A stretch of DNA of 64,000 nt from Nymphaea colorata. Its lineage: Eukaryota > Streptophyta > Magnoliopsida > Nymphaeales > Nymphaeaceae. The notes under the pieces are model-generated. The model did no database searches and was not told the DNA's origin. It was given only the letters and a program-made list of their open reading frames with translations. The position numbers were made by a program, and so were the translations under genes. The stretch is taken from contig NC_045146.1 in the NCBI RefSeq assembly GCF_008831285.2, positions 20,537,289-20,601,288 of the forward strand. The letters run 5' to 3'. This document shows, piece by piece, positions 42,332-52,174 of this stretch (the first letter of the stretch is position 1; each line of letters begins with the position of its first letter).

Positions 42332-43165
42332 TCAAGAAGAGGCAACCTTAAGAAAGGTATTCATGCCTTCTTGAATTTGATCTTCATCTTCTTGACAACG
42401 GAGAAGTGATGCGTTCCACTTTCCCACAAGTTCAGAATTGTGTACGTTTTTACTTATAAGTTGTCGTAATCTTATACTCAGATTTTTCAGATATGCCATA
42501 TCTGAGCCCATCATGCTACAACCCACATTCAAGTTTCATAAAATATATTCAAAAAGAAGAAAAAGCAATAACCAAATTTTATGTTCCAGATTTTCACGAT
42601 TTACCAAACAGCGCACTTTACCATAAATAAATAAAGAAACTAGCCATAAACAAATGTTTAGTTTTTCTTGAAGTCTCCCCTGCATTTGACAGAATTCATA
42701 GAAACAAGTTAAGGGAGCATTAGACATCCATGTTAGTGTATGCAAGTCGGATCCAATTCCGTGATAGTTAGGTGGTTTATTGGTTCGACATTTTGAACGG
42801 AGAATAGTCTAAAATAGAGCATTAGTACTGCAGATAATCTTTATTATTATAGCCACCAAATAGTTATGATTAATAAGATCAGAAGCCGCTGCAAAAGCAC
42901 ATTAATATGATTGATCGTAACAGTCGGCATGTAGAACTTGTAATTTGATTCGCACAGTTGACTTAATTGACTCGTGGTTTGAAAGAAAGACAATGAAATA
43001 TTTGTAACAAGATGTGCATCGAACACAAAGAAAAAGCCGAGTTGGAACAAGTCAAATCTATTCCTGCAAAAGAAGATCGGCGACGCCACAGGCCACAAGT
43101 ATGGCATGAAGTTCATATTACACGCAGAGACATGGTTCCGGTGCACGAACAAGCTCTAAATAAAG
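42332..43165 (-). pseudogene. Decayed multi-exon gene fragment, family not recognised
   Basis: On the minus strand there are exon-like pieces with splice-like borders. An acceptor ATGCAG near 42677 is followed by GRLQEKLNI, then a GTTTAT donor. An acceptor TTGTAG near 42529 is followed by MMGSDMAYLKNLSIRLRQL (about 42527-42470), an amphipathic helix-rich segment continuing to QEGMNTFLK and stopping at 42332. Further upstream (about 43150-43070) a coding-like stretch reading ELVRAPEPCLCV is cut by a stop and then continues YELHAILVACGVADLLLQ. The mix of protein-like wording, intron borders and an in-frame stop suggests a fragment of a host gene carried here and decayed. I could not name the parent gene. 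Confidence 0.45.
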
Positions 43166-43304
43166 CATTGTCAACATTCAAGTGAATTATATTAACCAGT
43201 AACCTAACCAAAGTTCTACCACAAAGTTGTCCGCGTGTATATAACAACTATATGTGGACCTTATTATCAATATGTATATTTATTTTCATGCTTAAACATT
43301 GTAT

Positions 43305-43575
43305 GTGCATGAGATAACAAGTATATGTGATAACAAATAAGTATAAGATAATAAATAAATATGACATAACAAGTAGGTATAAGATAACGTGTATGGGATA
43401 ACAAATTGATGTAAAATAATGACAGATAGATAAGCTAACGATAAACATAATTATAAGATAACAAAAAAATTATGAGATAATGAGATAAGAGTTAAATGTA
43501 TAAGATAATACTAAACATAAGTATGAAATAATGTTTATAAGTGAATAAAATATTTATGAAATAATGAGATAATGT
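43305..43575. repeat. Degenerate ATAAGATAA short-repeat tract
   Basis: The motif (T)ATAAGATAAY and variants (GATAACAAAT, GAAATAATG, GAGATAATG) recur roughly every 15-25 bases over about 270 bp. Spacing and sequence have drifted, so this looks like an old minisatellite. It lies 320-590 bp downstream of the stop codon of CYP89A copy 2. Confidence 0.65.
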
Positions 43576-43898
43576 TATTGAGCAAAAAAAAAAAATGAAG
43601 ACGTTTTTTTACTATTTAAAAGTTGATCATAACCATATGCATATACGAATTGAAAAGTTTTACTTTTATCAAAACAATTTTGTCCTCACAATTTTTTTTT
43701 TTTTATTACTCATGGACACTTTTGTCATTATTAAAATGGCACATGAAAATTCATATAAATGTGTATAACCAGTCAGACCGATATATAAAGATTATACGCC
43801 AAACCGGCACGTCACAGTCCCTATCACAACTTATGCATGATACATGAATTTCCTAAGAGCCCAAGCCACTCGAGAAATGGACCTCTCGCTCTATCTAT

Positions 43899-45437
43899 CT
43901 ATGCAGCAGCGACGTTTCGGTTTCTAGGTGCAAGGCGTGCCCTGAGAGGGTGCTTCATCACCACGGTAAACTCGACTTTCTCGGTGAGGTCTATCTCTTC
44001 ACCCTGTACGACGGACCATTCAAATTCGTGGACTAAGTTGGCTACGTAATACTGGAGGTGCAGCACCGCTAAGCCCATCCCGGGGCATATCCTTCTGCCC
44101 GCGCCAAAGGGGATCATCTTTACCCCCTTGGTGCCGGTGATGTCCACATCTTCGCCCTCCCCTCCTGGCATGAACCTCTCTGGCCGGAACTCCATGGGGT
44201 CTTTCCACACCTCCTCGTCCAACGCCATATCCCCAACCACGAAGTTCACAGTCGCATTCTTTGGTATGTGATAGCCGGCAACGCTGACCTCCTCCTCAGT
44301 AGCTGCATGCGGCAGCAGCAACTGTGCTGGTGGATGCCTCCTCAACGCCTCGAGAATCACCGCCTTAAGGTAAGGCATCTGCGTTACCTCCTCCTCTGCC
44401 ACCTCCTCACGATCCCCCACGACGCTCACGATCTCGCTATACAACTTGGCTTGAATCTCGGGGCTCCTCACCAAGTTGGCCATCACCCACTGTAGCGCTG
44501 TCGACGTCGTGTCTGTGCCGGCGTCGAGGAACTCTCCACAAAGTGTGGCGATCTCCCCTTCGCTGAGTCGCCTCCCCTCCGGGTGTTGTAGAGTGAGGAG
44601 TGAATCCACGTAGCAGAACCTGTTCTTCTGCTCGACGGTCAACCGGGCTCGAATGAGGGGAAGCAATGTTTCCACTTCGTTGCGCTTGAGCTCCACGAGA
44701 TGATGCCACCGTCTTCGGAGGAAAATCTTGGAAAGCCAAGGGAAGATGCCCAATAGGTTGAACCGGGAAAAGTTGACGAGCAGGTCACGCAGCGCCCTTT
44801 CTACCTTTCGGACGGTGACCTCGTCCAGCTTCTCCCCAAAACACATGAAGAGGAGTAAGCAGAACATGGCATGATGGAAGGCGTCGATGGGGGTTACTAC
44901 TCCGCCCCTTTGCTCGGCTTCGTCTCGTAGCCTGTTTCTCAAGACATGCATGACCCACCGCCGACCCTCCGAGAAGGCCTTGGTCCGGGCCGGGCTGAGC
45001 GTCTCTGCCATGAGGTTGCGGCGAAAGAGGCGCCACAACGGGCCGTAGTCCGCAGAGTTGATGTTGTGCTGGTTGAGATTGATGATGCGTGCAAAGGCAG
45101 GGGAAAGAGGCCTTCCTGCCAAGGATGCGCCCATCTGAACCAGGGCCTGATGGGCCAGGTCACGACTAGTAATGAAAACCACTGTTTGTTTGCCAAGATA
45201 GAGGCGGAAGACCGGCCCATAACGAGCTCTAATTCGACGGAGGGAGGGCACGATATGGGCAAGGTTGAAGCCCAGTTGGTGGATGTTACCGATGATGGGC
45301 AGCGCCGCTGGGCCAGGCGGGAGGCGACGTCGAGCTTTGCCCTTGCGGTTGCGCTCAGAAGGCGGGAGGCGGAAGAGGAGGATGGCTAAGGAGACAGCGA
45401 TGAAGAGGAAGGCGAGAAAGATAGAGCAGCTGTCCAT
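43899..45437 (-). CDS. Cytochrome P450, CYP89A-like (copy 2)
   Basis: An intronless P450 of 512 residues on the same strand as copy 1, with stretches of near identity along its length. It has the N-terminal membrane anchor SIFLAFLFIAVSLAILLF, the hinge RLPPGPAALPIIGN, the I-helix AGTDTTSTALQW, ExxR in EALRRHPPAQ, RPERF and the heme loop PFGAGRRICPGMGL near residue 440. The paralogues share rare blocks such as MPGGEGEDVDITGT and LHLQYYVANLV, so duplication is fairly recent relative to the family. Differences cluster in the N-terminal half and the region before the I-helix, where substrate-recognition segments lie. The start ATG is preceded by a good TATA box (45486-45498). It looks functional; the substrate is unknown. 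Confidence 0.95.
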   Translation of the reverse strand: MDSCSIFLAFLFIAVSLAILLFRLPPSERNRKGKARRRLPPGPAALPIIGNIHQLGFNLAHIVPSLRRIRARYGPVFRLYLGKQTVVFITSRDLAHQALVQMGASLAGRPLSPAFARIINLNQHNINSADYGPLWRLFRRNLMAETLSPARTKAFSEGRRWVMHVLRNRLRDEAEQRGGVVTPIDAFHHAMFCLLLFMCFGEKLDEVTVRKVERALRDLLVNFSRFNLLGIFPWLSKIFLRRRWHHLVELKRNEVETLLPLIRARLTVEQKNRFCYVDSLLTLQHPEGRRLSEGEIATLCGEFLDAGTDTTSTALQWVMANLVRSPEIQAKLYSEIVSVVGDREEVAEEEVTQMPYLKAVILEALRRHPPAQLLLPHAATEEEVSVAGYHIPKNATVNFVVGDMALDEEVWKDPMEFRPERFMPGGEGEDVDITGTKGVKMIPFGAGRRICPGMGLAVLHLQYYVANLVHEFEWSVVQGEEIDLTEKVEFTVVMKHPLRARLAPRNRNVAAA

Positions 45438-45485
45438 GCTTTGGGCTCGCTCGCTTGGCGATAGATACTACTGGTCGCGGTTCAT

Positions 45486-45498
45486 CCTTTTTTTATAG
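45486..45498 (-). promoter_or_regulatory. TATA box of CYP89A copy 2
   Basis: On the coding strand this reads CTATAAAAAAAGG, a strong TATA match, 49-61 bp upstream of the ATG. With normal spacing, transcription would begin only about 20-30 bases before the start codon, giving a very short leader. Confidence 0.6.
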
Positions 45499-46507
45499 GT
45501 ACCCAGAGTCCATTCTCATCGACGTCACCGATGACATGCGCTGAGAGTGAGGGGAAAAGGGGGCTTTGAGATACAAAAAGTTGTTTGTATCGTGGGGCAT
45601 CAACGTTCATGACTTGGTGGCCAAGCAAGAGCTCTCACACATCAAATCCTTCAAGTTGCACCAACACGTTAATGGACGGCTGCATGCATTTTTTCAGGTT
45701 GGCCGTTTCATTTAAGATGATCTGCTCCGCTTATTAATATGGAATTTGAATCCTTCATAAAATTAATTCTTTCTTGTTCATCCAAGCCATATGTTGCTCT
45801 CACTGATAACCCTAATCCGATTAGATGTAAAATTTGAATTCCTTTTCAATTTTGTACGTCCAGTTCTAAGTCCAACTAAGAAATATTTAGTCAAGCAAGT
45901 AAAATTTGGTAATACGGCTGTTATATTATAGGGCTAAAAGGTGGCCCATTAATTTACATCCCTGCCTCCCTTTGCTTGCCCACTCCTCTTTTAAATTTAT
46001 ATGTGTAATGGTCATTACCTATTATTATAGTTGCCGCCTGATGACTTAATGGACCACATGACCCTGGACGACATCTATTGCAGCCTTGGGATGTCAAATC
46101 ATGACAATGAATTTTTTGAATCTGAAATCTGAATTGTTGGGATTTGCCTGAATTTGAAGTACATGACAGCTTCTTTACCATAACGGATTTCATGTCATAA
46201 TTAAATACATGATAGTATCTTTTTAACTGAAAAAATGGTACTACTTTTTTTTACTAGATAAATTAATCACAATGTTTTGGGAAGCAGCCAGTTCCATGGT
46301 GCTGAATTATAAGGATAATTGATTCTTACAAAAAACAAAAAACAAGAAAAGGAAATAGTGACAATTTGTTTTAGTGGCATCGAATTCCGCAACGGGCATG
46401 GAATTGGCTGACCCTGTTCACATATCTTCTCATGCCTATCCATTAAGTTAAGCACAACATATTTAGATAATTTATGTAAGATTCACACCAAATCCGGTAG
46501 GGCCACC

Positions 46508-46846
46508 TAGGGGTGTACAAGTAATGGAGCCAATTCGATGTCGACTCTAATTCATTTGGTTAAGCTTGACTCAAGCTCGAGTTTATAACGAGTTACATAA
46601 AACTCAACTCAATGAGTAATCTCATTTAACCTAGATTATGTTTTTTTCTTTTTATAGTTTTCAAACTTAAAATGAAGAAATGATATCTGGTCAAATAAAG
46701 AGTTAGTAAACAAGGTTAAACGAGTCGAGCTCAATCTACGATTTGGTTTATCAAGACCTTGAACAATTCGAGCTGGAGAGGAACTAGAACCGAGCAAGAT
46801 CTGAGGGCAGTCAAGCTTGAGTTCGACTCGGCACATGTACAGCGCT
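46508..46846. mobile_element. MITE-like element with GTGTACA ends
   Basis: CTAGGGGTGTACAAG at the left and CACATGTACAGCGCTAA at the right form imperfect inverted ends. The interior has CAAGCTCGAGTTTATAACG, AACTCAACTCAATGAG and CGAGCTCAAT phrases, typical of the common plant non-autonomous elements rich in GAGCTCGA. No protein is encoded. Boundaries and superfamily (hAT suspected) are uncertain. Confidence 0.45.
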
Positions 46847-47772
46847 AATGCTCTGCCAAAGAATTGTTTGAGAAGATAAATACATTAGTTGAAGTGCTTA
46901 GTGCGTGTAACGACTTTTAAGCACAATTAATTTGCTTAATATAATCAAGTACAACTTGCTAAACAAATATTGGTTGTCTAATAATTGATTCTTGTTTGTC
47001 TAATTTTTCAATTGTGGGAGAAATTACTGTTTGAAAAATCATAAGCTAAATTTCTGTAACGCAAAATTAGATTCTACAGAATTTTGGAGGTAACTGCGGA
47101 TTATGTACTGCGTCCTAAAGTTTATTTGATTGAACTAGATCCATTCGTAAAAATTTCAAGCGGTATCTAATTTGTCATTCAGATTTAATCGAATCCTAAA
47201 ACTATATACCAGTTTACGCTTCTTAGTATATGATAGATCCCTCACAATCTTCGATACAAAACTAAACTTTTGAGGTGTTATAATAGAAGCGACCTGTCTG
47301 GCTGATAGGAAGAGTTCTTTTTGTTTCAAGTTCGTAGGACAATAATTCCTTGTTGTGGGATAGGTCGAAACAGAGTCTCAGCAGTTCGTCCAATCGGATT
47401 AAGGGCTTCCAGCTAGTAGGGTATGGCTGCTGTCTCGCTCAGGGATCATATTCATCAATTTAGTTAAAATTTTATCTTTTTTCTGCTGCCCTGTTGGTCG
47501 ATGGAAGGTAGGGTCCATGTTTTTTTTTATAGAAGGGGAACCAGACAAGCAAACTCATTTTCATCATTTGTTTTTAATTGTGAAGGAGATGCTTACCAGA
47601 ATCCTTAACTATGGAGTGCAAGGTGGGGATGATAAAAGCCCCATCATGAAGCAAGCAACTACAATCTATCTTTTGACTATTATAAGTTGATAATGTCCTC
47701 ATTTTTGTCAGCTATAGAAAGGAATTACTTCTCTTTCATATTGGAAGTCATTTATTAATGAGTTTCAAAGTA

Positions 47773-47881
47773 GGGTTGTACAATGAGAGCGAGTCCACGT
47801 AGCAGAACCTACATCCCTTGCTCCATCGCCAAGCGGGGCCGAATGAGGGGCAGGCGGGCAGCAACGTCTCCTCATCCTCTT
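47773..47881 (-). pseudogene. CYP89A coding relic (pre-I-helix segment)
   Basis: About 109 bp align with the part of CYP89A copy 2 at about 44590-44700. Plus-strand phrases GAGTCCACGTAGCAGAACCT, CGGGGCCGAATGAGGGG and AGCAACGT are shared. On the minus strand it reads ETLLPA...CRFCYVDSL, matching ETLLPLIRAR...NRFCYVDSL in the intact gene, with indels. The rest of a P450 gene is missing around it. Host-gene relic on the same strand as the intact copies. Confidence 0.8.
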
Positions 47882-48289
47882 CCTTAGGCCCCATGTGCGA
47901 CATCCCTTTCAAGCATTTCGTCAAACAGCGCCTGTGCATGTTCAGTACTGCAAGAAATAAGACAGACTTTGGTCCGTGAGTTCGCTGAAAGCCATCGGCT
48001 GATCTGCATCACATTGATAGGCGGTTGCAAATCCAGCAGTACCGTGAACAGCAGGTAAAAAAGATTAGAAGAGGAATTCGTTTAAGCATTAGATAGAAAT
48101 CATAGGATGTTTTAGCATCTCTCTCTCCCTCTCGTTCTGTCTCTCATAAATTATCAAAGAAAGAGCGGAGTTGAAGGGATTAAGGGACATACCCATGCCC
48201 GATTTCAGAATGCTGGAATCTGCCAGACACCTTCAAGCTCTTTCTAATTCCCTGCCTTCCCCTTTCCACGGTAAACTCATAGAAGCTGT

Positions 48290-48730
48290 TTCGATGACAC
48301 CTCCAAAACCAAGTTTTTGACGGTGTTTGGAAGACATGAAAACTGGGTTTCACAAAATTAAGTTGTGATGTAGTGATGAACAACCTGGACCCAGATTTTT
48401 CGTTCAAAACTCAGTTTTGGTAACACAAGATGACATAGTGTAAGGCTGTCCAATGTGTTGAGACTGTAGACAGATAATGAAAATTTACATTTGAGAATGC
48501 TCTTAATGTTATAGCTATAACAAAAGTGCATGGATTTTTTTTTTTTTTTTGCAAGTATTATTAGAAACTCATTTCTTGTCATCCAAACACAAACCAGGTT
48601 TTGAAAAGTGAAAGCCTAGTTTTTGCCTTGTCATCCAAACATGCAAATCAGGTTTTAAAAACGAAGGTCTGATAAAACTAGGTTTTAAGAAAACCAAGTT
48701 TTTGAAAGTGTCATCCAAACACCCCCATAT
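48290..48730. mobile_element. MITE-like element, GTTTGGATGACA ends
   Basis: GATGACACCTCCAAAACCAA with AGTTTTTGACGGTGTTTGG at the left, and AACCAAGTTTTTGAAAGTGTC followed by ATCCAAACACCCCC at the right, are related inverted ends. Internal repeats of CATCCAAACA and CAGGTTTT occur several times. No coding capacity was found. The element sits between two P450 relics of opposite orientation. Confidence 0.5.
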
Positions 48731-49289
48731 ACATGCACACACCGACTAGTTGATGGAATTCATCAACCAACACAGAACTCATGCCCCCAATGAGGACATC
48801 ATTGAAAAGAGGAATGAGAGATCATAAAACTCGTCCTACCTAAAAAACTGTAAAGGACAAAAGATTTCTCGTTGCCAATCAAATGCTCGTTCTCACACCA
48901 ATACCCACAACAAAAACTTAGGAAGAACCACCATTTGAAGAACAATTTGTTTCACTAAATCAACAAATACCCACCTTCAAAATGCTCAAAAAGAGCAAGA
49001 AATGAGGAAATGTCAATTACGGAGCTGCTCCACCAAACATTGCTTTCATCATTAATAGGTTGAGAATCGGGCTGGCCGAGCCCTTTCTGGGGCTGATGAC
49101 TAAGTCAGCTCGGCCTGGCCAGAGGCTATTCTTTTTACGGCCTGAGCCCGATCCCACCCGGGTTGAGTACTCGGAAGCCCATCGTGTGCTTTCAGCTACC
49201 TGGCCCAACATCCACAAGGCCACACTGCATGCTCTCTGGGTTTGTTTTAGTATTTTTTCTTCTCTGAAGAGCTCCCGCTGAGGGGACAA

Positions 49290-49400
49290 GGAGTCTCACT
49301 GACGTGGCCTCAAGGACCCTGCAACTGATGATGGCCAATCTAGTGAAGAGCTCCACAATTCAGGCCATGCTCTACAATAAGATGGCGAGGAACCATGGGA
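49290..49400 (+). pseudogene. CYP89A coding relic (I-helix segment), inverted
   Basis: On the plus strand, TDVASRTLQLMMANLVKSS then TIQAMLYNKM matches TDTTSTALQWVMANLVRSPEIQAKLYSEI of the intact CYP89A proteins. It covers the end of the I-helix and the start of the J-helix. The intact genes are on the minus strand, so this piece is inverted relative to them and to the relic at 47773-47881. The two relics represent neighbouring segments of one P450, which points to an internal rearrangement of a former third copy. Confidence 0.8.
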
Positions 49401-52174
49401 AACCACAACATGAATTTCGAATTGATTCCTACTGCAAGAGGCAGGCAGAAATGTTCTTAAGAGAATACCAAAACGAGCAATCCAATCATGTTGATATTTG
49501 CATCCACCGGTGGAAACACCGGGGCGTGTGTGGACAATTGCCTCCACGGTTCCACAAAATTCCCTTATTTAATATTGCTTGGTCTTTAAGTTTTTTACAT
49601 AATTATATATAAGATGCCCCTGAATGCTAAAATATGTCTACCTCCGTCACCGTCTACATCATTAGTTTAGTAAGTACTATTTGGCCTGACATTGAGTCGG
49701 ATAACATAGTCACTTTTTCCTTGGTTATCACTGAATATGTGAGATCCAATACCACTAAATATATTTTAACGGAGACAACCAATTAATTTACTACCCAGCT
49801 AGTTTTGGGAGTAATATATTGTTGCCAGGTGAACCTTGTAGCTTACTCAATTAACCCTAGAAAACAAACGCCTTAAATTTTTTTTTGAGGTGAATGGAAG
49901 ATATTCGAAGAAGGATAAGGCCCTTCCCACTTTCACCCTATCCCAAGGTCTAACATTGCTTCAATTTAAATGTTGCATTGCATCGTTTACTACAGTACAG
50001 TACAAATGAGAAGCACTCATAAAAATCAAACTGATGTCACATCTCATGCCAAATTACTTGTGATCTATGTCTGCATTGGTGATCATGTTCTTTGAATGTC
50101 AGAGCAGTTTAATCTATGTTTTAGCACAATCACCATAGGTGATTCATTGAATTGCCTTAAACAGATTGTTGTGATGGATACTTGAACCAATATGTGTTTA
50201 GAGAGCACTTTTCTGTTTGTGAGAGCACTTTCCACATTATGCGGAAAATATGGGAACTGGGAAGACATGTTCCCACTTCTTTTGAGAGGGGCTTTTTTTT
50301 TTTTGCAATTTTACTAGAAAATGGTTTAGGTTTCAGTTTTGTCCTTATTAAGTGGGGAGTCTTTGTATTTAATTAATAGAGGCATTTGGATCATCTCTAT
50401 TCCATAATGCACGGCCCCTTGTTAATAAGCGTAGTGGTTTTATCAAAATTCCAATACAAAAATTTTATATTATTCCAAACCCCGTAATTGTTGGAATATA
50501 CTTACTTTGGTAAAGGTAAATAATTTTAATAAAACTCAGCGCATTGAAAAAATGAGGGTGAGAGAGGACGATTTTACAGTCAAAAAAAAAAAAAAAATTG
50601 CCTCCCATGTGTAGCTCAATTAGAGCCATGAATTCACCAGCACCGTTAATCAAGATAGTCCGCGGCTCGAGATAGCCCGTCAAAAATGCCGTGCCTGCTC
50701 GGTGGGATTGAAGCTTTTCAGTTTCATTTTTCTATATGCATAGTTATATATGAATACAAATGATAGAGAAAGCCAAGTAAAATTAATCGAACAGAGCTAG
50801 ATATGGTACAGTAGTACGTATATCAGAAATTTTAAAATTATAAGATTTTTAATTCACTTAAATTTTATATATTTTTAGGGTTTGTTCTTTAAAAAAAAAA
50901 AATACTTTTTAGTACTATAGACGGATTCAATTCGGTCCTTGATATTTTGTTGGAAAAGGTGGGAGCAGTTGGGGAGCATTAATTAATGGTAGGATATAAT
51001 GCCGCCCTACGACTTAGTAGAATATAATGCAGCACTAACAAGAAAATTAATGACCAAATGGCATTTTTCTAATGGTATTTTCGGTTTCTAAGTTAAAAGA
51101 AGGGTTTGACATGATATGCAGATAGCAAGAGGAGGCTGCAAATGATACCCCTACCCTGTGTCCACGTTACAGCGAATCTGATTTTAACATCAGTAACAGT
51201 TAACAGGAACATACTTTTTAATGCTGAAACCGCTATGAGATGAGAGTAAAGGTGCTGATTGAATATTCACGCGAACGTGAATGAAGAAAAGTATACGAAT
51301 CTAATTCCAAATTCACAATCGGAATCCAACTTGAATCTGATTTTCAAATTCACAACTGAATTAAAATCCGGCTTTAAGCCAAATCCGATTCACATCACAA
51401 TAGGTTAAGAACCTAATGAACCCTTATTCTTAATTAATACGAGTCAAAAGATTAAAACTATAATAACAAATCTATGTATCAATCATCCTTCGTTTTATTC
51501 CTTTCCATCCACGCTACCTTCCCATCCCCCCTGATTGTCGACGTCAACTGGTTGATTCGGTTTCAAGCTTCGTTCGTTCATGTGAGCACGGACTCCACAT
51601 ACTTGGATGCTCCGGCGTTAAGGCACGATCGATGGTCCGATCTTACTTTCTGTTGCAGAAAAAGAAAAAGATGGAAAACCTGTAACCGATAACAAGCAAG
51701 AAATCAAATTATTTTGGCTCGGGCATCGCATCGCATCGCATCGCATCGCGCTAAGATCGGGTCTTCAGTACCCGACCCGTCTGGAACGCCTTACTACTAA
51801 TAGCTGTACCCGAATCCATACCCGGGAACGCGCCGGTCGTAGACGTAGCGTTGCCTCGACGGTTCCTCCCTTCCGTCCGTCGTCGGTCGCCTCGGTGGTA
51901 GAAGTGGAAAAAGGAGAAAGTCAGAGGGAGCGAGATAAAAGAGGGGAAAAGGGTCGAAGCCACTCCTCGCCAAATCTTCTTCTCGTCGGTCCCCTTTCCC
52001 TCTCCGTCTCTCTTCCTTCCTATCTGTGACCGCACCGACGCCGTTTTTCCGGCGATCTACTCCTCCGTCGACATCGGTCGATTCCGATCGAGAGTGAAGG
52101 AATTACTCGGCTTCGTCAAATCTGACCGCCGGTTTGCCGATCTGCAGAGAAAGGCACCCTCCTCCTTCTCTGCA
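49401..52174. other. Intergenic spacer before the CAND-like gene
   Basis: AT-rich until about 51500, with poly-A tracts and a GAATCCGATT-rich stretch at about 51240-51420 that resembles the interior of the element at 58516-58902. From 51700 the sequence becomes GC- and CT-rich and forms the promoter and leader of the next gene, including a CATCG repeat (51724-51749). No other gene is supported. Confidence 0.6.
51724..51749. repeat. (CATCG)5 microsatellite
   Basis: Five tandem CATCG units about 430-450 bp upstream of the CAND-like ATG. Confidence 0.92.

Larger units (their letters stand above)
35593..43898. other. Spacer between the two CYP89A genes
   Basis: 8.3 kb without an intact gene. 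It contains the first P450 promoter, a long foldback (36981-37431), a copied P450 5' flank (38731-38837), short tandem repeats (39226-39344), a GA microsatellite (39522-39549), a direct duplication (40101-40370 and 41650-41945), a probable solo LTR (41266-41633), a decayed gene (42332-43165) and a degenerate short-repeat tract (43305-43575). The part at 37740-38340 has GC-richer islands that match nothing I recognise. Confidence 0.6.

Noticed and set aside
43305-43575. CRISPR-like or telomere-like array
   Set aside because: Unit spacing is irregular, units are degenerate, and the surrounding sequence is clearly plant nuclear DNA.
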